Below the pieces are notes generated by a model, which saw only the letters and a list, made by a program, of their open reading frames with translations, did no database searches and was not told the origin of the DNA. A stretch of 64,000 nucleotides of DNA from Anaeramoeba flamelloides (lineage: Eukaryota; Metamonada; Anaeramoebidae), in contig JANTQA010000047.1 of assembly GCA_027625915.1 (NCBI GenBank), forward strand, positions 18,352,001-18,416,000. Direction: 5' to 3'. A program made the translations under genes and the position numbers. This document shows positions 34,701 through 45,600 of this stretch, piece by piece. Every line of letters starts with the position of its first letter. Within the stretch, counting starts at the first letter, position 1.

Positions 34701-35045
34701 TTGTTGTTGTAGTGTCGTTGCTATTGCTCTCGGCTTTTTTGGAATGCTTGTTGATTTTGATGACAGGGTGGAAGTTGCTGACGTTGAAGTCTCTGTTTGA
34801 ATTAGCTTGACACCATTAAGAGCATACAGGGTATCACCTGAACCCAAAATATCGCCTAAATATTCATCAGAAAATAAAAATTCTCCATTAACGTCTTGGA
34901 AACCCGAGATTATTAAAGGTGAAAAGGTATTTTTTTTTTGTGCAATCGCTACTAAATCACGTACTTGAAGATCTTCACCGTCCTCTAATGGTAAATTGAT
35001 TTCATGAGACCCAACCTTTACAATAAGAAGGAAAATTTCGCTCAT
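31736..35045 (-). CDS. Ubiquitin-like N-terminus plus multiple PH-like repeats (frame change at an A12 run)
   Basis: Two overlapping minus-strand frames: 35045-34065 (326 codons from ATG) and 34183-31736 (815 codons). The first has a beta-grasp, ubiquitin-like start (residues 1-80, LLIVKVGSHEINLPLEDGE to GDTLYALNG), an acidic Ser-rich linker and (EN)n/(ER)n tracts. The second carries about six similar modules of 80-90 residues with alternating strands and an IYFEF-type last strand. By its own numbering they lie near 57-145, 190-275, 405-490, 495-590, 595-685 and 700-790, with a polyAsn tract between the second and third. I read these as PH-like folds; that is inference from the strand pattern. 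The frames would join if the A12 run at 34088-34099 were read as 11. This is either a sequencing-length error or slippage. Two separate overlapping genes are less likely. Confidence 0.7.
34088..34099 (-). other. A12 homopolymer at the frame junction
   Basis: Twelve A on the coding (minus) strand, preceded by AAAAAGAAAAAG. Upstream frame reads Lys/Glu then SPIINKN-stop; the downstream frame reads Lys then ARSLIKIE. A one-base shorter run puts both halves in one frame. Confidence 0.85.
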
Positions 35046-35376
35046 AAAGGATTATTGTGAATTTCCTTACAATAATTTCGTATTTACTGAAATAAACAAA
35101 AAATGAAAAAGTAAAAAAAGAATTATTCCTAAAAGTAGATGTTTTTAAAAAATTGTTAATTCTCTTTTGCAATGTGTGGGGCTCCATAAGAAGTTGATCT
35201 TACAACAATTTTGTTCAGAGTATTTAATTTTATCTTTGATTTCAAAAAGTAAAAAAAACTAACAAATCAAGATGTTTTATTAGGAATCAAATATCTTCAA
35301 AACTTCAATTCCTTCTTCAATTATATAAACCCTCTTATTATAGTGAGTTTCTGAGGTTTCACTTTTCAGCTCTTCG
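35046..35376. other. Upstream region of the ubiquitin-like/PH-like gene
   Basis: Short A/T-rich promoter interval between the start codon at 35045 and the family C element. No distinct motif recognised. Confidence 0.4.
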
Positions 35377-35847
35377 GTGATCAAAATAATGCGTGCAGAA
35401 AGACTAGAATCTGTATTTCAAAATTTATCCGTGCTTTTTTTTCTTCTTGTACCAAGGCAACATACAATCTACTACCAAATAGTATACCTAAGTTAAAATC
35501 AATTTTGAAAGTAAAGGTCTGGTTATTTTTAGTAAAATTTAAATTAGGAATGCAATTTGTTTAAAATTTTTAATAATATTCTCAATTGTTAAAAAATTTC
35601 GTTTTTTTGATGATAATAATTTTCAAAAAAATTTACTCTATTTTTTGAGATAAATTTTGCAATTTGATCTTTCATTTTTAGAATTTCTTTTTAAATAAAA
35701 CAACTTTAAGAAACCAATACCATATTTTTTAGTACTAATTATCAGTTTCTTTGATTGTTTAATGTATAGGTCTTCTATAACAAAAAAACACACTTTTTTT
35801 TTTAAAACACACATTAAATTTTTTTGCAAACTTTATTTTGACTACAG
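35377..35847 (+). mobile_element. Family C MITE, copy 4
   Basis: Left end GGTGATCAAAATAATGCGTG, right end TTTATTTTGACTACAG followed by TA; 471 bp. It is nearly collinear with 27973-28525. It lies about 330 bp upstream of the divergent minus-strand gene, so it could influence its promoter. Confidence 0.85.
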
Positions 35848-36179
35848 TATGTAAATTTTCTGCAATAGTTTCTCATCTGGAAAAAAGATTGGCTCATTCA
35901 TTCTCTTAATAAGAAAAGTGATACATTTTTATGAATTTTAATTGTGAGAACATTTCTTAAAAATAATATTTTTGTAGACCTTATGGTATATTGAAACTTT
36001 GTAATGAAAACACCATTTAATTCTACTTTTTTTAAGAAAAAATTATTGAAAATAGGAGTTGTATCAGTAAAATTACATTTTTTAACATTTTTTTTGAAAT
36101 TAAATTTTGATTTTATTTTTTTGATTATTTTTAAGGAATTTCCTATTACAACCGTTAGTTTTTCTTGATTTTTATGTTT

Positions 36180-36425
36180 ATTTGTGATGTGTTCGAGGTT
36201 TTTTTGAGGTTTTTTTGAGGTTTTTTTGAGGTTTTCTATTTTATTTGGAAAATTGATAGATTTTCCAAATTAATAGAAAACCAAAAAAAAAAAAAAAAAA
36301 CAAACGAAAATCTATTGATTTTCCAAATAAAATTGAAAACTCAAAAAAACCTAACAATAATCAATGGATTTTTTAAATAAAACAAAAAATCTCAACAAAA
36401 CCAAAGCACTTGATGGTACCTAAAG
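36180..36425. repeat. Hairpin-repeat cluster with 11-bp tandem
   Basis: Four tandem GAGGTTTTTTT units (36190-36233) lead into a strong palindrome (GTTTTCTATTTTATTTGG / CCAAATTAATAGAAAAC with GAAAATTGATAGATTTTC at its centre). Two further AAAATC..GATTTTCCAAATAAA modules are separated by AAAAACCTAAC. It lies about 140 bp downstream of the LINE relic on that element's strand. Confidence 0.75.
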
Positions 36426-36559
36426 ATAGTTCACTAAATGCTTTTATGAGTTTAGAAATTTTAATAAATTTTTTTAAATTTTGTTTATCACTTACCAATG
36501 ATAAGATAAATAATGGATCTTTATTTTGAAAAACACCAGAGATATTATTTTTATTTATT

Positions 36560-37480
36560 TTTATAATCTGGATTAATTATTTTATCCAAATTATTTGATT
36601 TTCTTCATAGAATGGACAGCTCGCTTAAAAAAAAATAATGGATATCTTTATTTATTTCCAAATTCAAATATTTTTTGCATAAATCGCAAGATTTTTATTT
36701 TTATTTTATTCTTATCAAAAAAAAAAAAAATGAATAACTATTTGGCTAATTTGTGAATTTTTTTGATTTTTATAGTAATATCCATTTAAGTAGTTAGTGA
36801 ATGTTCTGAATTTTAGAATTGTTGAACTTGATGGATAACTGTAATATCTTTGATTAATAAATAATTTTTTTTGATTTTTTATTATTGCGAAATATTTTTG
36901 GACCTTTCAACTTGTTGAATTCAACAACTCGTTATATTTGTATTTGTATATTTCTTTTTTTAGTTCAATAATATCTTTTGAATTTTAATTGATTTTATTA
37001 TTTATTCTTTAAATTAACTTTATTATTTTTTCTAAATTAGGAAGAGATATATTTCTTAATTTCTTTTTATTGACTTTTTTTTTTATTTACAGAAATTATC
37101 ATATTTTCTATTTTAAATTCTGTTTTGTAAATAAGAATTGGTGTATTTCTGTTTATTTTGCATATTTCAGTAATACAGGAATTAATCCAAGAATTTAAAT
37201 AATTTAAAGTTTTTATTTCATAATTATATATTTCCAACCTATATGTCAATTGGCTTGAGATAAAAAATTTAAATAATCTATTTTTTAAACTATTGTTAAG
37301 CGAGTTGTTATTGAATAACTGTTTACAGTTTTTATATGTTTCTTTCGCCTTTTTTAAATTATAAACTATATATGAAATTTTATCTAAATAAATTCACTAA
37401 TATTTAATTTTTTTTAAGTCTTTTGAAAAAACTGTTTATCTTTATTAGGTTTTAATCCAAATTGAATAATTATTTCTTAT
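36560..37480 (-). mobile_element. LINE relic: thumb-to-finger region
   Basis: From 37.48 down to 36.78 kb the minus strand matches 42.35-41.50 kb. The shared sequence includes the TNGSEIYNYKIATLNYLNSW-type block (here RLEIYNYEIKTLNYLNSWIN) and SCITEICKINRNTPILIY. The C-terminal finger (KSCDLCKKYLNLE, then H) follows at 36.6-36.7 kb. This is a 5'-truncated, multiply broken non-LTR retrotransposon. The matching position of the hairpin insertion at 41.64-41.80 kb is uninterrupted here (near 36905). Confidence 0.75.
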
Positions 37481-38014
37481 ATTGAAAAAAATGTATTTTT
37501 TTTTTTAATTATTTTTTGTCAAACAAATAGCGTTACACATTAATTTTTCACAGTAAAATCTTAATTAGTTGACCTGTTAGTGTTTTTTAGTAGTATTTTT
37601 ATTTAAATTTTTTGAAAATTTGTTATTTTTTCTATTTTTTTTTTTTTTAAAAACTATGTTATTTATAAAATAATAGTAATTTTCTATTTAACTAAATATG
37701 AGTTTTTGAAATAATCGTATTGATCACTATATCTATCTCATTGAAAATAGACGAGAACAATGGATTTTTTTATGGGATCCAAAATTCATACCAATCTTTA
37801 TTTATTTTTTTTTGATAATTTTTCTATAAAACATAAAAATTTTGAACTAAAAAAAATAAATTAGAAAAAATGATTTTTTGAGAAAATAATCAACGAAACC
37901 AAATTGTAATTGATAAAAAAAATTCTAAAATTTTTGATAATATTTTAAAACTGTTTCCTCGTGTATATTTATAAATTTATTGATTCGAAAATTATTAGAA
38001 ATTAAATAAGCTTA
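37481..38014. other. Intergenic A/T-rich DNA
   Basis: Possibly further decayed LINE sequence in its first part; nothing readable. Confidence 0.3.
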
Positions 38015-38690
38015 TACAGTTCCTATCACTTTTCATACCAACTTTCAATGAAATTTAAGGGAATAAATAATCTCAAATATAAACACAATATTTGATATTA
38101 CTTTATATTATCCAAAATTTTCAATTAAACTATTTTTCAATAAAAGGGGCCCAGTTCTAATGGGTAAATTATTTCTCATTTAAAAGGTTTGAATGGGTAT
38201 TAAAAGAAAAATTTTAATTTTGAAATTAAAAACATTTAAATCATTTTTTTTTGTATTTCTTTTGACATTAAATTTTTTTACAAATACATTTTTATTATTT
38301 CAAGATCTATATTTGTTAAGTAAAAAAGTGGAATTACAATGTTATGAAAAGTGTAAAAATGATTGTAGAGTAATCATATTTGTTGATATTGAAATTTCAT
38401 TGTGATCTTCAATAGTAGATTAAAAAGAATAATTTTATTTTTCTCAAAGAAGCCATACAGAGTTCTGGTTTTTCAATTTTTATTAAAGTAAATTGATTGA
38501 AAAGAATTACTAGACATAAAAATCAACTATCCTTTAATTTTTATTATTCCAACTTATTTTGTATTAAAATCTTTAAAGGTCAATAACAAAAAATAATTAA
38601 TATTTGAAAAAAAATTTGTGCAACTTTGAAAAAAACATTGTTTATATTCTGCCATAAAGCTTTACGGACAATTGGTAATTAATCAAGAAT
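38015..38690. mobile_element. Composite: family B nested in family E, decayed copy
   Basis: The left side has TACAGTTCCTATCACTTTTC and AACTTTCAATGAAATTTAAG, the family E arm. At about 38143 it passes into AAAAGGGGCCCAGTTCTAAT, the family B left end. The interior follows 8010-8640 (TTTAAAxGGTTTGxATxGGTATTA, TTTCAAGATC, GGTTTTTCAATTTTTATTAA). The right ends are barely recognisable. Order and junction are the same as at 7911-8803. Confidence 0.65.
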
Positions 38691-39675
38691 GGAATGATCT
38701 ATAATCTTAAAACAAATTAAATTATTTTAAAAATACAATATTGTAAATAATTAATTTCCAAAATACTCAATTCGAACCATTCACCAATAGAAATTTTCAC
38801 AATTGTAATGCAAATTACAATACTCACAAAACAAAAAAGAAGTCTATAATCAAAATAAAAACATGTTTCCAAACTTTTTGAGAGAGCATTTATTGTTAAG
38901 GGTTAAATGTATAAAAAAAAAACAATTTATCTGTTAAAGAGAGAATCGTGAATTGAAGAAATAGTATCTTCTAATTCCAAGAGTGTCTAGTCATTAGAAA
39001 CGGTAATTAGAAGAATTTGAAACTCAATTTAGTTTTCTGATATGTAAAAAAGAGAGAAAAAAACGAAGAATCCTATTTTACAAAAAAGAATAGGTATAAA
39101 ATATCAAATAAGAAATAGAACAAATTAAAAAAAAATTGATAATAATCTTTGCTATACTTTTCATTTTGGTAAAAAGATTTATAAATTTAAAAGGAAAGAA
39201 AGAAAACCACTCGGAATGATACTATTTAGGGATAATAAAAAACAAAAACTTTTTTAAATGTGAAATTAAGTCATTCAGAAAAAATAAACATTTGTAAATG
39301 TTAAAAGATCTCTAGTTATTTCCACAATGAGAAAACTTCAAGGTTTAAAATTCTTCACCGATACATTATACTTCAGTTACTCAAGCTTTGTGAAGACCCC
39401 TTTAAAAACATTTCTATTGCACTTTTGGATTTAACTTGATTTTATTTTGTTAATTTTCATCTTTGTTTTTATTTTCAAAACACAAATTTAATATTTCAAA
39501 AGGGTACAATTAGTTTATCTTCTCGACTAGTATTAATTTTTTTAATAAAATTTTGTCTTGGAAAAAACTGAGTTTTCATTTTTCATTTTTTAATGATTTT
39601 TGTTTTATTTTTTTTTTTTGATTTTTTGATCCCTTACCAAGAATAAAATCATAAACCCAAATTTGAAAAATCAAG
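38691..39675. other. Upstream region of the PUF gene
   Basis: Around 38.76-38.88 kb a short block (ACCATTCACCAATAGAAAT, TACAATACTCACAAAACAAA) resembles the interior of family A, so a truncated family A piece may lie here. The final 250 bp, ending in TTGAAAAATCAAG before the ATG, is the probable promoter and 5' leader. Confidence 0.4.
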
Positions 39676-42600
39676 ATGAACATTTTTTCAAAATCGTTTC
39701 AAAGGAATCAACAACAAAACCAACAAATGGGTGGCCAACAACAGCAGTATAACCAACAACCACAACTCCAATTTCAACAACAACAACAACAACAAGAGCA
39801 ACAGCCTTTACAGCAATCTTTCCAGCCACAATTCCAACCACAGCAGCCATTACATGTGCCTTCAAAGAGAATCCGAAGGTGGAAGCCACTCCAAGAAACG
39901 TCCACAAATAATTTCCTTGATAACAAACCAATCCAAAACTCAACCCCCAAACCTCAACAGCAAAACAAAAATTCATTTAGCCATCATAAAAATCACTCTA
40001 CCAACAATAAAAGAAATAAGAAATGCAAGAAGAAACAAAATAAGAAAAGAAATAGCAAAAAAAATCAAAATTATGGAGATGATAAACAATCAAATCAAAA
40101 TTCACAATATTTTAAAGTGAACAATAATTCTTTTAATGATAGCGAAGAAGAATCAAAGCCAAAGTCAAGCTCAGTTTTAGATTCGTATCCAGAATCAGCT
40201 TTTGATTTCGTTTCATCGATCGATGAAAATTCAATAGAAGATGACTTTGGTTCGGGGGAAGATCTAAAAATTGGATCTAATAATATCAAGAAAAGAAAAG
40301 AAAAAAGAGAAGAAGAAGGGAAGGAAGATCTGTCAAGAAATAGTTCTCTCGAAGAAATAAAAGATTTTTTTACAGAAAAAGTTGTTGTTCCAAAGTTTAA
40401 AAAAATGGATTTAAATTCTCCTATTAATAACAACAAAAACAATATCATAAACATTAAGAAGAACAACGACATTAACAATAACTTCAGCAACAACAACAAC
40501 AACAACAACAACAATAATAATAATAATGACCTTATGCTTTTTAATAACACTAGATCTTTACAACAAACACAAAAAGAGCGACAACAAAACTCAAAGACAA
40601 ATATTAGTCAAGAAATACTTGGCAATGAAAATGAACAAACGCGTCCATTTACTGCACCACCAATGTCGCTTAATGATAATTTATTAAGTTTTGATTTGTC
40701 AAATATTGAATCTGTTGAAGAAGAGAACAAAGAGAAGGATTTCCAACAAATGGGCAACAATAAGACTAATTCAAATAAATTCACAACCACCACAGAAAAC
40801 CAAGTAAGTATTCATATCTTTGTTTTTTTGTTTTCTCACAATACTGTTTTCTCAATTCATAATTTGATTAATATAATTTTTGTTCTAGTTTTGGGAATTT
40901 TTTCTTTGCAGATCTATGAGATTTTTTCTATAAAATTTCTCAAATAATTAATACTACTGTTAACATCAAATTGTCAGAATTAAAATTATATCTCAAAGTT
41001 CAATCAGGAAGCTAAATTAAATCATTGGGAATATTACTTATCATTTCTAATTGATTTTGTGAAGATCTTGGTGTTTTTTTTTCCAATTCAAATAATTAAT
41101 AAAAAAACTATTTGAAACTTGAAATAAAAATTTTAATTTCTTAATTGGAAAATAACAGTATCGAAAAAAAATAACACAAAATCAAATTAATTCATTGTTT
41201 TTTTTTTATTTATTTATTGAGGAAGAAGTGTAAATTACACCCTAAGTGATGGACATTTTACTAAAATTCCCTTTCATAAATTTAAGTGTAAAATCATAGA
41301 TTTTATAATTATTAATTAACGAAAATAATTTTAAACTATCACAATTTAAAATTATTTCATTAAAGTTTAATTCTCTTAATTTATTGAGAAAAATTAATCT
41401 ATCTTTTTCATAGGAAGGGCATACCCATAAAAAGTTATCCGTATTTTCTATTATTTCCCTCTGTTCATATTTTAAACATAAAGGACAAAATTTGTTTGAA
41501 TTTTTATTTATTACGTAGTAATATTTATTTAAGCAGTTAGTAAATGTTCTGAATTTTAGAATTGTTGAGCTTGATGTATAACTTAAATACCTTTGATTAA
41601 TAAATATTTTGTTTTGGTTTTTAATTATTGCCAAATATTTTTGGGGATTGTCTTAGAGTGCCGTCAAGTGTTGTAGAGTGGCTTAGAGTGCCTAGCTTTT
41701 TTTTTAATTTCTCAAATTAAAAAAAACCTAACGAAAATCGATTGATTTTCCAAATAAACAGAAAACTCAAGAAAACCTAACGACACTTCTAGCTCTGGTA
41801 GAATTCAACAACTCATTATATTTATAAATTTCCTTTTTAAGAAGCTTTAAATTCTCTGAATTCCAATGAATTTTATTGTTTATTCTTTGATTAAATTTTA
41901 TTAATTTTTCAAGATAAAATAGAGATAAAATTTTTAATTTATTTTTGAATTTAAATTTCTTTTTATTAATCGAAATTACCAAATTTTCGGATTTAAATTC
42001 TGTTTTATAAATAAGAACTGGTGTGTTTCTTTTTAATTTACATATTTCAGTAATACACGAATTAATCCAAGAGTTTAAATAGTTTAGTGTTGCTATTTTA
42101 TAATTATATATTTCTGACCCATTAGTTAATTGACTTAATATAAAAGATTTAAATAATCTAATTTTCAAATTATTTGTTCGTAAATAATTATTGAATAATT
42201 GCTTAGATTTGTTATAAGTTTCTTCTGCATTTTCAGATTATATACTAAATGTGAAAATTTTTCCAAATAAATTCCCAAATATTTAATCTTTGATAAATCT
42301 TGTGATAATTTCTGTTTTATCTTTATTTGGGTTAATCCAAATTGAGCAATTATCTGATATATTAGAATTAATTTTCCATTTATTTGATTTATATTCCCTT
42401 TTATAATTTAAATTAAATCATCTGCAAACATTTGACAATGATCTGTTAGTGGTATTATTTTTAATAAAAGAAAATGTGAAATAAGAACAAATATAATAGA
42501 TGATAAGGGCTCTCCTCGGAATATACCGAGTCCTTCACCTTGATAATATTTTAATAAAAATTTTTTGATAATTTTATTTAAAATAAATTTTTTTTATTGT

Positions 42601-45600
42601 TTTTCTAATTATTTTAAAACTGATCGAGTCAAAACATTCTGCTATATCAATCATTATAATATGGGTTATATCATTCCCATTTTCATTATTTGATATTATA
42701 AACTCTGTTTCAGTCAAAGGTGCCCAACGTTTTTTTCAAATATCAATTATTTTATATAATTGACCTTTGAAGAACAAATAAGAAATAAACAGAATAATAA
42801 ACATCAAAGAATTGCTGTTATAAGTGCGAAATAAAACTAATTAATCAATATATTTTCTTAAAAATTGAAAAACTCAAATTCTTAGGTCCCTATTGAAAAA
42901 AACAGAAAAAATTTAAATGATCTAAATTATTTTTAAATTATATTTTTATAACAAATCCACAAGTGATAATTATCTGATTATTATCTTATTTAAACTGGAT
43001 TTCATTTCACTCAAAGGAAACAGCCAAAAATGAAAAATTCATTTTTTTTTTTTGAAGAATCAACTAAATACGATTGTTTAGAAATAAGAACAATAATAAA
43101 CTTCAGATTAGAGTTGAGATTCATCAAAGAAATTTCTGAAACAATGATAAATTTTCGAAAAAAATAAAAATTTTAAAAAAATTTGGGTCCCTTTCATTGA
43201 AACTTCTCTTGTAAAATTTCTCAATTTCCATGGAAAATTAAAATTGTTGGAAATAAGATTTTTTAATAGTAAATGTATTGATTTTAAAAGAAATTACAAA
43301 GCCTCACAATTATAAAGTTAATTTGGATTTTCAAACATTTTTTTTTCGAATTGACTTTTAAAAAAAAAAATAAAAAAGAAAAAAAAAACAAAAAACAAAA
43401 AACAAATAATTGAGAAAATACAAAAAAAGATTTTGATCTCAAAATTGAAATTTTAATTTGAGAAGAATACTGAATTAAACTCATAGAATATGTTCTATTT
43501 CTTCAATAACACTTGTCCCCTTTGACTGAAAAAGAGTTTATATTATTCAAACCAATATATTTATTAAATTTTGAGAAAAAAAATTAAAATTAAAATTTAA
43601 AATTCCTCTTTAAAATTAAACAAAAAATGCCAAATAAATTGTTTGATTTATAAAAAAATGAAAAAAACAAATAAATTTGCGAATTTATGTTCACAGTTAA
43701 TATTGTAAATGATGAGATAATTCCCATTCAAAAGATAGAAAGTTAATATGTTGCATTTGTGAAATTTGTTTCAATTCTCTTGTTTGCAATTCAGTCAACG
43801 TGGATATACATATGTGATGTATTTTGAAATTGTAGCTATAAATTGTTTTAGATCAGTTAACAAAGTAATTTTTCAAAGAAGAGGAAGAGAAACAAGAAGA
43901 AGAAGAAGAAGGAATCTATTAATATTTAATTTTTTGAAAAAAGAAAGAAAGAAATAAGACAACGACTCTATAAGCAGTATAATTCAAAAAACAAAAAAAA
44001 AATTTTTTTAAATTAAAAGTGATACCGTGTTTCGATCAAATATAAAAATTTTCTTTCAACTTTTCTCGAACAATATTCAATTATTATTACATTTTTTTTT
44101 TAAAAAAAATTTTTCAAAAATATCTCTAATCACGTTGATAATCACCGATATACCTATTTCCCGAGCTATTCAAACTTTTTTGGTTGCACTTTTTTTAAAA
44201 CAGATTTGTATCAGAGATTTTGAAACATTTATTAAAAATTTCAAAAAAAATATAATTTTGATTTTCTTTTTTTGATTTTGTCTTATTTATATACCTTATG
44301 AATCATTGATAATTCAAAGACCCAAATAGACAATGTAATAAATAACGAAAAAACGCCGCAAATTTTTCAAAAGCAATCAAAGACACGGCATAATAAGCAC
44401 AGGCACAGGCAAAGACAAAGACAAAAGAAACAACAAAAGCATCAACAGGGGAACCGGCAATCAAAATTACGGAATAGATCATCAAAATTAAATCGGACGA
44501 ATCGTATACAAAATTCACAAGAAAATAAGAATACAATAGATCGTAAACAAAATAATTATATAAAATATAATAATGAAAACGAGTGGATAAATCAACCACA
44601 GTCCCAAATGCAAATGCTTCAGCCACAGAGCACCCAACAAAATCCAATAATTAGTAATCAAAACTTAAATTATCAAAACCAGAGCCAACAGCTCAACTCT
44701 TTTGATCCTTTTCTCCAAAGTAATAATAATCAAAATATATCTTTTCAAAATTCTCCAAATTTTGTTTCGAATCAATTTGGGTATAGTCAAATAATTCCGA
44801 ATGATATCAACCAAAATTTACATCACCAGAATATTAAGCAAACAAATAACCAACAATTTCAGCAGTTACAACAAATCCAACAAATCCAGCAAATCCAGCA
44901 AATTCAGCAAATCCAACAAATCCAACAGCAACAAATCCAAAAGCCACAACAAATCAAGCCAATACCAATAATCCAGCAGCAGCAGCCATTGCAATTACCG
45001 GTGTTAAATACACCAAATGTAAAAGTGTCTTTAGCTCCAACAAACCAAACTCAAAATTTAAATTCACGAATAAACAAATTCACACCAAATCAATATTATC
45101 CAAAGAATAATTATAAAACTGAAAGTCAATTTTCAGAAAAACAAATTTTAACAATTGATGAACTGATTGGGAACATTTATCAAACGAGCCAAAGTCGGGG
45201 TGGGTGCAGAATTTTACAAAATTTATTAGAAACAAACAACAAAAGAACTTTTAAAAAAATTTTTAAAGAATTAAAAAATCATTTTGGAGATTTAATGATG
45301 GATCAATTTGCAAATTATTTCTGTCAGCGATTATTTAATTATTGTTCAGAAAAAGAAATCTATATCATTCTCAAAGAGATTTCCAAGAATAGTATCCTTA
45401 TCTCTACAAATGTATATGGTGCTAGAGCAGTTCAAAAATTAATACAAAAAATCACTACTGAAAAGCAAGAAAAAATTTTCTTCAATTCAATAAGAAAAGA
45501 TTCTATTTCTTTAATTAATAATATAAACGGAAGCCATCTTATTCAAAAATGCTTTAATATATTTCCAATTGAAAAAAATGAATTTATTTTCCAAGCAATT

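Larger units (their letters stand above)
40804..44319 (+). other. PUF intron (3,516 bp) containing LINE and MITE insertions
   Basis: Bounded by GTAAGT and TTCAAAG. From about 41.2 to 43.5 kb it consists of a minus-strand LINE relic, a hairpin cluster inside that relic and a family B composite. The remaining 800 bp before the acceptor is A/T-rich with a purine tract (AGAAGAAGAAG) near 43.9 kb; a short frame at 44027-44275 has no recognisable content. Confidence 0.7.

Noticed and set aside
39671-39976. Val-rich minus-strand frame at the PUF start
   Set aside because: Antisense of the Gln-rich coding sequence.
43766-44275. Two short frames before the second PUF exon
   Set aside because: Arg-rich or Phe-rich low complexity inside the intron, with no domain and no conservation evidence.
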